Source of the DNA: Monomorium pharaonis
Taxonomy: Eukaryota; Arthropoda; Insecta; Hymenoptera; Formicidae
NCBI RefSeq assembly: GCF_013373865.1
Contig: NC_050471.1
Location: 6,981,307-7,045,306 of the forward strand
Direction of reading: 5' to 3'
DNA length: 64,000 nt
In this document: positions 11,438 to 25,805 of the stretch, in pieces
Layout: each line of letters opens with the position of its first letter
Numbering within the stretch: the stretch's first letter is position 1
Translations under genes and position numbers: made by a program
Notes under the pieces: generated by a model
The model's database searches: none
Seen by the model: only the letters and a program-made list of their open reading frames with translations
Told to the model about the DNA's origin: nothing

Positions 11438-14400
11438 AAAAAAATCTGATTTCTTCTTAGATTAAAAAGGGTTTTTTGTTAACCAAATTATTTTCTAACA
11501 AATTTCCGGAGATTTTAAGCAACACATATAGTCTCTTTGAATACCCACAAGTGACGAGTCATGCTAAGCAAAATGACATGCGGAATACCTAAAACCTTTA
11601 GAATGTTCGCCGACGAGGAGTTCCTCTCGGATGAGTGAGTACAAGTAGCACCGACAAAAGGTATTCGTCTGCATAATTAGACACTAGTTCGTCATTCAAA
11701 ATAAACGGAGTACGACAGTCAGCCTGCACCTGCGATAAGATATTGTTTCCGTCTGTTTCCGGCACAACTACGATATATTATAGTACACACTAAATTGTAT
11801 ACCTAGCGTTCATTTGAATGGGAAACCTCGTACATATATGCGTGTACCGTTTTACTCCGTGAGAGGAATATAAAGACGGTAACGGTATGAATTGCAAACT
11901 TGACTAGAAAAGACCTGTAAATTTTCATAAGAGTCAGCAACGGAAATCCTGTTCTTCGGAACGGACTTCCGTTATCGTTGTGAATTATTATATGAAAAAG
12001 AACTAAGAAATAATTTATAAAAATTATATTTTTTAATATAAAACTACAATTATATATTTCTACATTTATGCAAATTTATATTTTAAAAATAAAGTCTCCT
12101 AATATTTCGGAAGAAAAAATAAAGAGAAATCTTGCGGAAATATGATACTTTATGAAAATACGATGATACTTATGATAAATCATTATCTATAAATTATTAC
12201 TTTATTCGCAATAAGCCAATTCTCGAAGAATAGTCATAGCAGATAAGAATCTGTCTAATTCGCCACCTGCATACGAAATCCTTCTCACTGAAGGTTTTCG
12301 CCGTGACTACGATAGATTCGATTAGAATGCCCAGGGAACTCTATTAAGCGAAGCCCAGGGGTCCGTCGTCGTAATTATGAGTGCGTAATAAATCTCAAGG
12401 GCCCACTGAGTGTGTTGTATATACGATATAAATATAGAAAGGGGAACCACTGTATGTGGTCCACCTGTGAATATTATCGCTTCATCTGATCTTCGATATG
12501 CCTAACGAGTATACGTTACAAAAGAATATTTTTTTTGCATTTTTGCCTTGGTAGCGGAGAGAAGACAAGTGCAAGATCCGAAAGAATGATTTCAAATATT
12601 CCAAGACAATTTTATTAACTTGACAAATAAATATAACATTGAACATTAAGTATAACATTAACATTGACAAAATAGTTGCATGTATATTTCAACACGTGTA
12701 TATTTGCTCAAAGTATTATAATAAAAGTAAAAAAGTGTATTATAATTATAAATATATTTACAATATTTCAAAAATGTGTGTGTAGAGAAGCAGTATTTTT
12801 AAATAAATTTTTTGCAATTGTTTTAAGAAGTTATTTATCTTTTTAAATGCATTAATCTTGATTATAAATACAGTTTAGCAAATAAATAGAATAACTTTTT
12901 AAAAAATGAACAAAATAACCTATCTTATAATTCAAATGTTACACTAGTACAATTCTATCAGCAAAATTCGACTCGGATTATTGAAGAAAAGGGAGAGAAG
13001 TCTGTCTTTTTTTCATCAATTAGGGTATATGTCATATATTTCAATGTCGAGAAACAGAGACAAGTGTACAAGCGCTAAAGACACTGAATTGTTCCGCGGC
13101 TTCTCAATTCCCCATATACGCCCCTTTTATGGGCCTATAAGGTGTTCGCACGAGAAGAGTCGCGTCGTTTGAGGTCACGTTGCGAATTCAAGAATGGTCC
13201 CCATGACGAGCGGCCCGGAATAACAACATTGGGGCCTTACACCCGTCCCGTATATATATATATATATATAAGTCCCAGTCCCGCTTCTATTCCCGCAAGA
13301 CGCCAGGCAGGATCGACCTCGTTCCTGTATGCCACGGAAAATGAATAAAATAGAACGACGGTTGAAACCTTGACATGCTTGCAAGCATGGTCGACAAGAA
13401 CCCTCGTCCATAATGTATACTATAAAAACTGTTTTTAATAAGAAAGAAGTAGGCAGATTCAAAGAAGTAAACGAGATTGATTAAGGGTCGGATCTTGCTT
13501 GTGTTTTTCTAGAGGAAGCCCCTCCCAGCCTTTGGGAAAACTTATTTGCAAATTCTCCATCTGCCAAGTCCGAAAAATACGCTATATAAAATATATATAA
13601 TTACAAGTTTGATATCATACTTTGAAATAAAATTTAATTGACTTAATAATTCAATATTTTATTTGCAAATTTTATCTTAAAAATTTGTTCTTCTTTCTTG
13701 TTTATAAATCGGTAGATGGATACACTCTGTGTACGATGTTGCTGTCAGTCTGAAAATAGCGGAGATAAAAAATGCGAGGGAAACGGAAGATTTTTAACCT
13801 TTTCTTCTTCGTGGCGTTAATAATCACTTGTCGGGGACGCACGAAACTAATGGCGGTTGCAGCGCAGAAACCGCCATTACAATGTGGATTATTCACGGGC
13901 CCAAAACAAGAAAGATGGTGCCATTAACGGTTTTGATGCGCCCCTCATCATAGGGTGCGGCACGGAGAAAGCAAGAAATACTTCGAAAAGTAGCGCGTGT
14001 CGTCAAGACTATAACATTAAGAAAAGGGTACTACACGCAACTCTTCAGTCTATCTAGGGTCGTGTGATGTATCTGATACATTGAGAATGCATTCAAAAAC
14101 TACGCATAAAAAACTACGTTTTATTTATAGATTTTTCAACTAATTTTAAGATAATTTACTGTTAATAAAAATTTGATTAATTTCAATTTAATTCAAATTA
14201 GATCAATTTTCATTATGTTAAATAAACTTAATAATTTATGTAAAATTACTTGTAAAAATTAAATAAAAAAGAGATTTATCTTTTGTTTCTTTTTTTTAAA
14301 AAGATTAATTTGCAAGAAAATGTTTTTAAATATTTAATTACTTTCAACTAAAAAAGAGACAATAATATAATTTAATAGAATAATATTAAATAAATTGTTG

Positions 14401-15321
14401 AGTAGAACCAATTAAGAAATCAATTAAATTAAATTATTTAAATAATTACATATAACATATAACATATGTACAATTTATTAGTATAAATTAATTTATTATT
14501 TTTATTTATTATGCTTAACTTTCTTTTATAATATTGGTATTTATGCAGTAGGTTTTTATCAAAATTAATATTAAAATTACATGTTAAAAATTACGTATTA
14601 TATTAAGAATCAATATAAAAATAAATATTGTACTAAATTTATAAAGTCTTAGGAAGACGTTAACTTTGAAAGAAATCCCGAAGTCTCCCTTTCTGTCTCA
14701 ATCTCTTTCTCTCTCTTAGGATATCCTGACAGGAAAGGGGGAGGACAGCTGAGAGAGACTCGTGCGTTACCCGATTTCTTTTCAGGACCGCGCAAACAAT
14801 CACGCGCGATCTTACATATGCAAACACGCCCGCCGAATGTCGCTTAACAAATAGTGTCTCCGTCGGCTCACACGGAGATTTGAAGTACCTAGGTGCCTCA
14901 GAGACATATACCTTTCTCCCCCTCCCCCTCTCTCCCCGCCGACGATTTATTTACTTCAAAGCATACAGATTTTTCTCATCGTATCTATTTCAATCATCAA
15001 GATAAAATTGCTGATATAATTTTGTGCTACTGAACACTTTGCAAATTAATATATTACAATATTGCAAAATGCATAATATTGCACTTACATTATAATAGTT
15101 ACCTTTGAACTAGAGGTTTTGAAATAATTTAATGACTGAGTACTAGATTTAATTTGTTTGTATGTTTTTTAATTTTATATATATAAAATATGTGTGTGTG
15201 TGTTTTGTTTGAAAGAGTATGCTTCCAAATCGTTGCCATTTGTATTTGATAGGAGTTATTTGCGAAGCATATTTTCTCGAACATCAAATATCAAAGCTGA
15301 TAAAAAATAAGCAAAAATATT

Positions 15322-15361
<40 letters not shown>

Positions 15362-15952
15362 CAGAGCGAAAATTAATGTAATGTCCTTTTAAGTGATAAA
15401 GAATATAAATACATGTCTCTTATCCGTACCATCTGCTTTGATATCTCACAATAGTTATTTGTGAACCACTCTCACACCTTCACGTACATCAAGATTGAAA
15501 GTGCAAAGAGCACGATATCAATTCTAAACCCTTGAAATTTTAACACGAAGGCTTCTGAATCTCTAGAAGGAGTCGCTTGTAAGACTTATCGAGATAGACC
15601 GATAACAAATTCCTTAACCCTTGTATTTCCGAAAAAGACCCAGTAGCAACTCAACGTCATTCTCAATGTATAAGAAAGAAGAATAACGGCCGTCGGCGTT
15701 TCAAACGCCGGGAGAAACTCCAAATTCCTACCAGAGAAGATAGGTGAAGCGGGGAGGTGGAGGCAGGTGGAGGTCTCGTACCTGATTCTCTTTCACATTA
15801 TCGCGAACACACGGACATATGTGCACATACGCGAACGTTTCGATGTATATGCCGCGAGCGGTTCCGAAAATACTCTATTCACCATCGCCCCCTTTCTTCT
15901 GGGCCTCCCCCCATTTTGATTCCGCACATACATACACTCTTTCTCTTTCTCT

Positions 15953-16004
<52 letters not shown>

Positions 16005-19000
16005 ATTTCTTTCTTCCTCTCTCCTTGACTAAGCCTCAAGACTCGGTTCTGATTTATATTGGATTGACCCCAAGCCCACCTTTTGCTAGCGCCATTTTCT
16101 CGAAATGTTCCCCGTGAAGGGGGAGGGTGGTTTTCGGGGACCCAACCGACGACAATCAAAGCCGCATTCACTCGCTAGAGGCTACTGCTCGCTCCGTCAG
16201 CGACAGTGAGAGATTAGGGGAACGGAGTTTGGCAACGAGAAGGACGGAGACGCGCGTCTAGAGGGAAAACATGTCGTGCGACAGAGGAGAGAGAGAAGAG
16301 ACGGGCCTTGGGCCCGCGCGTTATTTGGAGCACACCTGTCCCCCCGGTGATCGCGCGTGTTCCCATGTCGCGCGCCTCCCCACTATCCGAGCCTGATCTA
16401 CGCGCGTTCACCGTAAAGGTGAAACCCCATGAGTGTTAGCAGGCTTTTCCGATCCGCGAGAATGCGTAATGTGTCGTTTTAAAAAAAAAAAGTAATTCGT
16501 CTAAAAACAAGTTCGTAACATTGCAGAACCGAATAATCGTATCGATCTTAAAACTCGCTTTAAAAATATTAAAAGAAAGTAACGAACAAAAATGATCTCT
16601 CTCTTTTTTTCAATCGTCAACGCTGCTTTTTTTCTTTGTAAAACTGAAAACAATCTACTGTTTATTATTAACTATATTATATATAAATATAGAAATGCAC
16701 TTAAAACTGTTTTAATAATTGAAACATTTAGCGATTAATATTGATGTTATATCGGAATCCTCGTTTAGCCGTACATAACTCGCTAAAGTATCTTCTCTCG
16801 CAAGATTATAAATCATTTTGATATACCTTGAATTATTCAGACTTGAATTCATGGTCCATTATGTATTCTGCTCACTGTATTCCATTACGGACGTCGATCT
16901 TGGATACGCCGTGATATACCGGCCGGGAGGAGCCAAAGTGGAATTTAATTTTCAAGATACGATCCACTCGACAACGCGAGAGTGGATGCCGCATGAGGAA
17001 GGCGGCTGGCCGACCCATCAAACAAGAAGAATGACCCATGGTCGAAAAGAGAACAAATGCGGAGGTCGATCGGGAATAAACTGGAAACTCGCAAATCGCG
17101 AGTGTGTGACGTCTCTCATGCACATGCACACCCGTAACCTTCAGAAGACTTCGGAGAGATATTCAGGACGAGACTCGAAAATAAGATAGGAACAATGAGA
17201 CGGGGAAACGAGTCCTGGCAACGGCGTCCGAGGGGCATTTAAATGGCGGAACGCCAAACCCAAAGGAGAGAGAAGGGCTCCTCGAGGTGGACCTACGGGG
17301 TCCTCGGCGCAGGAAAGTTTGTATAGGACCCACGAGACTGGCCCCCCTTTTCTCAGCCGCCACCATCTCTCCTTCTTCTGCCCTATCCCTCCCTTCTTCG
17401 CCGCCGTCTTGCGAAATCTCCCCACCTTGCCGGCAGATGTACGTGCGAGGCGCACGCGTGCTTGCCCTTTTCTCCCTTTGAATCCCCGTGGGCCCGCGTG
17501 TCGCTCAGATCAAAAAGGACTGTCTTACAATTAGACGAGGTTCTAACATCGCTCTCGAGGACGCACTTGTCCTTTGTTCGACCGGTCGACCGGCGAGGAA
17601 GCCCGCTCTTACTTTCCGGACACTCCTCAACGACTCCCGATCTCACCCCCCCCTCTCCCTCTGAACCCTCCTCGCTACCGCGGTTTCGTTCGCGAGGCCG
17701 GCCACGTTTTCGCATGGTGTCCACGATTTTGCTGTGAATAAGAACGAGCATAAGCTCATGTCCGGCAGATCTCCATATTAACCCTCTTAGGTGAAGGGGG
17801 CTTATTATAATATGATAATATACGTAAGGATATAATATGAAATTATTCTGTCCCCAAAATTTCACATAATTTTGCCCTGAGTGAATATGAATGAGAGTGA
17901 AAGTAATTTGTGCGTGAAAATTACAAAAAGTAAATTTGATTTTGCAATTAATTTCTTTTTTTATGCTGAAAAATATATAAATAATAATATGCAAATATAT
18001 TACTCGGAACTTTTGCATAACAATTCCAAAACTAATTTAATAAACTTAAATAATTAGATATATCTTCTTTGAAGATTTATCTACATGAATTAATTATAAT
18101 TGCTGTACTAATACTTTTTTAATTAATTATTACTCTTATTACTCTTATAAAAATTTAATAATCAAATTCTCTCTTTCTTTCTTCCTTTCTCTCTCTCTCT
18201 TTCTCTTTCTCTCTCTTAAAAAAATTTAATAAAAAAGGCTGTATATCCTATTTCTCACACATGTTGCTGATATACTATATATAGAGAATAAATCAGTCAC
18301 GCCTTGAATAAATCGTACGAATTTCGATTGATAATCGTCATGTCAATGGAAAAATCAATATCGCTTCCAACTCATTAATAATTTATATTCAGTTTGCTTC
18401 TAAAAGAACGAATCTCAATAACAGATACATGTTCGATCAGTGATCCGTGAAAATCCGAAAGAAAAGGAAGGGCGATTTACATAAGAGGGCATCCCTCGGT
18501 ATTCCGTCTGGGAAAGTGCTAAACAATCGCGCACCGAGACGGATTAATGTGACAGATAAAAAGAAGGCACAGTCCGGAAAGGGATAGAAAGATTCCCGAA
18601 GGAAAGAGGGAGTGCGCGAAAAAAAAAAGGAGAAAAAGAAATGAACGCACCCCTCTTAACCATGCATAATAACTGCAATGTGCTAGCAGGCCATTGTTTC
18701 GCCGGTAACTTTCAGGTCTGACATGAGCAAGGCACAACCGTCGAGCAATTAAGCGATCGTTTACTCCCTCGAACAGAAGGGTCGTGAGATTTCTGATGTA
18801 AATGTGAAATCGAGGTGCGATTTTCGGACGTTTTCGAAACAGCTCTGAATTTTTTTATGAGAGCCACGTGAAACTTTAGAGGTGCATTTAAATGGAAATT
18901 TGAAATTTCTTTTTCTCTGGCAATAATTAAAATTTAATTGATTAGAAAGTTTTATTCAATTCTTTGTTAATTTTATTTCAATAGGAATCTTTTCTCTCTT

Positions 19001-22000
19001 TTTAATTATACATTTTTAATTAAAAATAAAATTTATTAAATTGTATATCAAATTATGTAAAGAGAGAGTTAAATTAGAAATTAAATTCTTGACTGGAATA
19101 AAACATGTATAATTAATTTACTAACAAATTTTTATGTAATTAAGATTTCATTTTCTGACATTTTTTAATTCAAAATTTTAGATAATTTTAGAATTATTAT
19201 TGTTTGAATTTCTGTTTTAAAAAATTTCGTAAATTTATTAATAAATGTTATTTCAAATATAATAATATGTGCTAGAAGTTTAATTAAATAAAAATAAAAC
19301 AACTATAAATTATTAATTAATTGTAAGAGAGTCTTAAGCCCTAAATTACCATTATCAAAAATAGTCAAGTGATACACAAAAAATAATTTACCGAGTAAAA
19401 CGCAAACGCGAAGAGTTTTTAAATTAATTCTCTTTGCATTCCACCGAGGATGCGCGTTCCTTTCTCCCACTGATCTCTAGTATCTCACTTCGACCTCTCT
19501 AGAGCGAGCTTTACGAAACCGGTCAGCACCCACGATCTCTCTCGCTACACGACGAAAAAAAAAATGAACGAGGCAACTACTCACTGCGTCCTTGGCATCA
19601 GGAGTTCAGCTAAACAGCAACCGAGAACGAATCACCTTTCCGAGAACACGATGTCCCACATAACACGATTTTTCAATTGTCCACACTGTTCGGATCACGT
19701 TCGATGTACGGTAAGGCACTAAGGTGTCCGTAACGTGGCACTTCAACGGCCGCCTCTACACTGACGAAGTGGGGTAGGAGCAGGGGCCTTATGTAGAAGG
19801 GGTCCGTAGGTGAACCTACAGAACAGGAGAGACCAGCTTGCTATCCCTGTTCCTCCTGCCGATTGACGTTCCTCTCTGTTCTTCCCATACTCGATTCCCC
19901 TTCCATAAACTTGACTTGACCACGTCGACCACTCCAATCGCCCCAGGTGAACGTAGATCCAATAATCTTCAGTGTCAAAAGTGTTGGTGGGTGTCTCGAT
20001 TGTTTGATCATAAACACGTGTTCTTCGGTTCACAAATGCGGAATAAGTCAATATTGAACTAATAATCTTGAATCAAAATTTTTTAATTCCGAATTATGAA
20101 AATATAATCTTTTGTAATCGTTTGCGACAATTTTGTTTTGACAAAGAAAAAAACATTGCGGTAATGTTTTTAAAGATTATGTTCACCTTTTCGATTAATA
20201 GAGAAAATATTATTTAGTATTTATATTCTCCACAATTTAATTTTTAAAATATATCAAGCATAGAATTCCATTAAAATCACAAGTCACTCGTTTTGCACCA
20301 AAATATTTGACTCGGATGACCGCAAATAAGCAAAAGCCTGAAAATCAACGGACCGCCAATATCACGGCCATTGCTCCGAAAAGATGCGAGAATCACACGG
20401 TAAGACGGATTCCAGGACGACACAAGGAGGAATGCTTTGTGAACATCCGCACTTGGCACGTGCCAAGGACACCCGTCGCTTCCTTTCTTCGTCTACCATT
20501 CAGAAGCTCCAATTACTCGAACAGATTCATTCTCGATGGCGATCTGGGTCCTTTCTTCCAGACTCTTGACAGATCCATCACAATCCATTGAGGTCTAATG
20601 TGACAGCTGGTGGTTTTACGCCACCCGAAAATCGATGACATGCCAGTAAATTCTTCCGTTTTTTCTTTTGTGTTCTTTCATATTCGGAATTCTGCCAAAA
20701 TGCAATTAATACGAAAATTATCGTCGATTTAATGTATTATATAAAGTAACATACATATATCTTTTGTGTCTGTTTGTCAGTATTTTTTATCATTCCATGA
20801 AAAAATTTAAAAGTTTACCATTCAAATTATTTTTTAAATAGAATATAATAGTACAAAAATATATTTACTTTTGTCATTCATTGCAATTGAGCAGCTGTGA
20901 TGGAGAGATTCTCTTATCTATAAAAAAGGTTTTGCACATCGGTACCGAGCTTCGACGGAATTTGGCCTAGTGTGTAACAAGCTGCATCGAAGTTGCATCA
21001 GTACGTTTCTCAGATACCCGATCTGTTTATCCAAGCAGGGTGAGCAAATATTATTCTTCCGCCGACCCGGCCGATCGATTCGAAACTTCGCAAAAGTTTC
21101 GTGACGATGAAAAACGGCACGGAACCGTCTGAAAACCGCATCGGATCATTTGGCGATTGATACATGCGGGACAGCTGCATTCTAAGACGTCTGTAAACAC
21201 ATACTTGCACGTACAAGGCACCCTGTATTTGCTATATTAAATTATTTTCTTGTACGCAAATTATTATAAAAACTAACATTTATTTTATGTAAGATTAATT
21301 TATTTGTTTAAATTATTAAATCTATCAGGAGTCAATTTTTTTCAGACCTACAAGACAGATTTATATAAATTTAAATTACATAGAATGTTGTTATATAGGA
21401 GATAATTATCTAATAATTATCTTCACAATTATTAATATATAAGATTATTGTGTAAATCTTGATAGTTTTGTAAAAATAGATAATATTTAAATATGTTTCT
21501 TTTATTTTTTAAATTTAATGTTACATACTCTATAATATTATACATTACAGAATGTTATACATATATATATATCGATTATTATTTACTGTGATGTCTTGCT
21601 GAATTTCAAAGATTTAACAAGCATAAATGCAACACGCATGTAGCATGTATGTGCTGTACGCCGATCGTGCGAGACATAGATCAATAAGGGATCATTATAG
21701 CTAATATGATCCTGTTATTCAGGAACGGGCTGCCGCTGCATTACGATGAGACCACAAGGCCCCGCATGTCGTTGAGGCGCGTAATTAGAAACGGTTTGCC
21801 GCATCAACGTTTATGAACACAAAGAACCCGTTCATCTAACACGCGATCGACTGTTACGCTCGTCTTTGACCAGAAGTTAAACGGCAATGCGGCGACAAAA
21901 GTCTCTTATAAAAAAGTACATAAATTTCAGTATAAATCTTAGTCATTCGCTGCTGAATTGAAAAAAAAACTTTATTTTAAACTAATTCAGTTCAAGCATT

Positions 22001-23082
22001 ATATCTTTAAAACAATTTTTTATTCTATTAAGAGATACAAGTAATCTCTTTATAATATTTCTATTAAAAAAAGAACACACGTACTTTTTTTTACAATGCA
22101 GAGGGTGGATCTTATTTCCACAAAATTGTTTTTTTTGGGGGGGGGCACATAAAATGATAAATACCCGTTTTTCTCGCTTCTTCTGCCAAGTCTGCAAATT
22201 ATAGCAACGCGCAATTGTTCGAAAATCACACGACTGGAAGTAATTTGGGAAAAAAATTATTTCGAGAATAGAGAATAGTCTATGTAACATCTGCACGATG
22301 ATTCCTTTCCGTCTTCTCCTTCGCTAGTTCGCTACCCTTTTGTTATCCTTGTCGACGGGTTGAATTCAACGATTTTGAGCCCTTCATTCAATTTGCTGTG
22401 CTATCACAGGTAACAAACTGCAACAATGTGCTTGATAGAGAACAAACTCGATTTTAAGTTAAATATTGTCCCACGTTGTGCGAACCTTACTCACAGGTGA
22501 ATTTTTCTCTCACAACAGTGTTGTTAATAATTTTATTAAAATTGCCATCAAAATGTTAATCAAATATGTTGTAAATTTTTATTTAACTGACGAATCATGG
22601 ATTATTTCTTCAACAAAGTTATAATATTTGCAGAATGTATTCTTACTTATATAATTATATATTTGTAGAGAGAAACAATTTCTACTAAAAATTTTTTAAA
22701 GCTAATACCTGCATACCGTCACGAATTGTTCATTAAATGTGCATACTGCGATCACGCGTAAGTAATATACCCAGTATTATCTGAAACAATAGAGCAGCTG
22801 CACTTACGTTTTCATCGCAAACGATTGACATCGATTTGCTCAGAGTAAATAAGACCCGCCTTCTGAACAATATTTTGCGATCTAAGCAGGTGCACGATGG
22901 AGTTCTTCCACGGCAGGTGACGGTGTGTTTCATGCGGGATTTTAAAATTTTAATTGTATGAAAATCAATTTAACCGATAAACGCGATTAAGTGAGGTACT
23001 CCGTTACAGCTGCGGAGCAAAACGTGCTTGCTATATAATTAACGAGAGAACATATTAACATCTATTGTTTTACATGTTGTTC
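11438..23082. other. Gene desert, part 1
   Basis: No ORF here has a recognisable domain or plausible splice partners. AT-rich stretches (14080-14640, 18900-19380, 21220-21600) alternate with CpG-rich patches (about 13080-13560, 14690-14950, 15600-16440, 16900-17760, 19430-19760, 20370-20640). Simple repeats: AT at 13252-13270 and 15325-15355, CT at 15957-16002. A perfect 16-bp palindrome, CATGCTTGCAAGCATG, is at 13374-13389. Confidence 0.45.
15957..16002. repeat. (CT)23 microsatellite
   Basis: An uninterrupted CT run that creates poly Ser-Leu and Arg-Glu shadow ORFs on both strands. Confidence 0.95.
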
Positions 23083-23131
23083 AATATTTTAGTTGAATTT
23101 TTATTAGTTCTAAAATTTCAACTAAAATATT
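23083..23131. repeat. Short AT-rich hairpin
   Basis: Arms of 21 nt (AATATTTTAGTTGAA and its inverse) with a single mismatch and a 7-nt loop. Too compact and AT-rich for a convincing microRNA precursor; more likely a foldback remnant. Confidence 0.6.
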
Positions 23132-25629
23132 TTTTATTTTATTTGAAAAAAATTTTAATTTAATAAAAAATTTGAATAGAAGGACTTCTATGGAAATTTT
23201 TTTATTTATCGAACGCGTAACAAAGGAAAGTCCTCGTAAAAAAATGGGAGGAAACGACCTTGTCAGGCAGTGGGAAAGTATAAAGAAGATCGCTGGCAGC
23301 GGATGATGAACATGTCACATCGACAACGAGGCATCGATAATCGTGGGGCACGACAGCATTTATTCGCACCCCAATGTAACGCGCGAGACACTGCATCCGG
23401 TTGCGGCTTTAATCGTTTATGGTCGCTTTACTTCTAAGTCGTTAAATTCGTTCTTTATTTTTCTCCGAAACGCATAGACCGTGTGATTTTTCTCCCTTCG
23501 GCTTCTCTTTTACATCTATGCGAGAGAAAGGCAGGCTCGAAAAAGATGATGTAAGAACTGTAACAGTGCATTGGTACATGTGTCGCGGTTCCATCAAACC
23601 TTTATTTGAGCAAATAATATAAGAAATATTTGAAAGATGACCGGGAATGGCAAGATGTAAGCAATTTAGTAGTAGTGTAGTAATATTTCCAATATTTATG
23701 ATGTTGTTGTAATAAAAGAGTTGCAATTAATTATTACCTTCAATACACATATGAGCAATAGTACACAAACACACATTAAACAATTAAATATATATACACA
23801 ATAAATATGCATAAAACTATTTATTAAATGTAATTAAAATAATTATCATATACGATAATCTTATCGACTCAATAAATAATAAAAAATATAATTTTATACG
23901 TATATATTTAATAACTAATTAAATTATTTTAATTTAGAGAAAGAGAGATATTAATTCGCGTATAAAGAATACTATTTGTACAATACAATTTCTTCCGACA
24001 ATGGGATATTCTATACAACTTCCGGAAATTGTATTATAACGCATATTACTAGACGAACTTTTTTTACCGGATATACGGTGGGAGGAGCGGGAGAGGGTTG
24101 AATACACGGGGTGACTAGTACACGCGACCACCCGTCGACTTAAATTGCATATTCATGCTCGTATATACGCAACTCCTGTTCCTTTTATTTCGGAAATAAT
24201 ACAATAGCAAAGAGAGAGAGAGAGAGAGAGTGTGTATTTCCGTAAATCCTTGACAGGTGTTGATCCTGATTCATATCCCACTGCCACCGTATTAACCACA
24301 TTAATTGGTCAAGGGTGCCCCGGGCCAATACCGGCCGGTCACAATCTAAACGAACTATCGCCTGAAATTCAACAACAACCACGTATTAAAGATCACGGCA
24401 GTCTACTCGAATAAAGATTTAATCTTGGCTTTAATTATCCAGAAGTATACTATTAAAGTTCCAAAAAAACGGGAGCTAACTTTTTTCTATAGTCTTCTTA
24501 ATAACTCAAGAGTCATGTTAAATTAGATTAGATTAATTAAAGTTTTCTGATAAAGCTAAGTAGATAAGTAGATCACAAATTAGACGGAAAAGTTAATTCA
24601 TCATTTTCTTATGGCTACAAATAATTATTTTAATATAAAAATTACATCGAAAAAAGAGTAAACTTGGTTTATTAGAATTATTTAAATTACATAATTGATT
24701 GAAAAATACATGTGACTAAATTATAAGTTTATTTGTTCACATTTATAATATTTCTTTCACATTCAACCTTCTATTTATTGATTTATTTGTCGTAATAATC
24801 TTATGTGTAGTGCAAAAAATTTTCCTCAATCGTTAATTTTATTAATTTAACGGTAATAAAATTTAACTGACAATTTAGGGAACTTAGGGCGAATCACGGA
24901 TGTTACAATCGGTAGATTAGGATAGACGCAAGCTGTGTCTGAATTTCCTTATCAAACCTCCATCATGCTTAGCGTGACCACATTATGTCACCCCATACAT
25001 TGCCGAAACGTGTTGTGCGACGTGCGGAACGGCTTACTTTTAGAAAATATTTAACTTAAATAGTGCTGTATCGCACAACGTATCTAGTAACCTTTTTATC
25101 CGCTTCAAAGTGACTGCAAGCATCGTAGCTCTTCCCTGCTCTTTAGCCCCTCAAGAGATTTTTATTGCATATTGCCGACGCGAATAAAGGATCATCTGGC
25201 AGTTGTGATTGCGAGCTCTAATTTGGGTTAAGAGCCTCTTGAAAAAAGTTTCATCAGTAACCCTTCTGCCGTAGCCAAATTGATCCCTTAGTAAGAAACG
25301 CGGATCTATTCGTCAACAGGTTCTGGTCGAGATTTGTGCATCAATCATGCATACTCTTTCCGACCATAATAAAATGGGTGAATAATGATCAACGATAGTT
25401 TCGTCATCTTTTTTAATGGGGTTATGTCTTGTTATAGTGTTACTGACAGCTAAAACATATTTCACATTCAATTCTATTCGCAATCTTCTACAGTTTGCGC
25501 AAAAATTCTTCTTCGATTTGTATAGAATTAATAAGAAAACACGTGAGAAACAGTGCAATAACAATATAATGATGAACATTGAAACAACACAGTTACAACT
25601 TATAGTGAAATAATTATTACATTATTGAT

Positions 25630-25805
25630 TTTGCTGAGGTATATCTAAAAATTTAGCTACAAACCTGAAAATAATTTTGTTGGGCCATTAAAATAATTAT
25701 GCAAAAAATTTTGACATTTTAACATCCAGTTTAAACATTTTACATAATTATTTTGAGGATCCAACAAAATTATTTTCAGATTTGATATTTTCTGTGAGAG
25801 CTAAG
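25630..25805. mobile_element. Foldback MITE-like element, family B copy 2
   Basis: Inverted repeat with arms around 25640-25705 and 25741-25800. The arms carry AAAATAATTTTGTTGG and AAAATAATTATG blocks that match the element at 6786-7013, which defines a dispersed family. Confidence 0.7.

Noticed and set aside
23648..23658. Eleven-base match to the 5' part of miR-31 (TGGCAAGATGT)
   Set aside because: The match ends there and no complementary arm is present within about 100 bases on either side.
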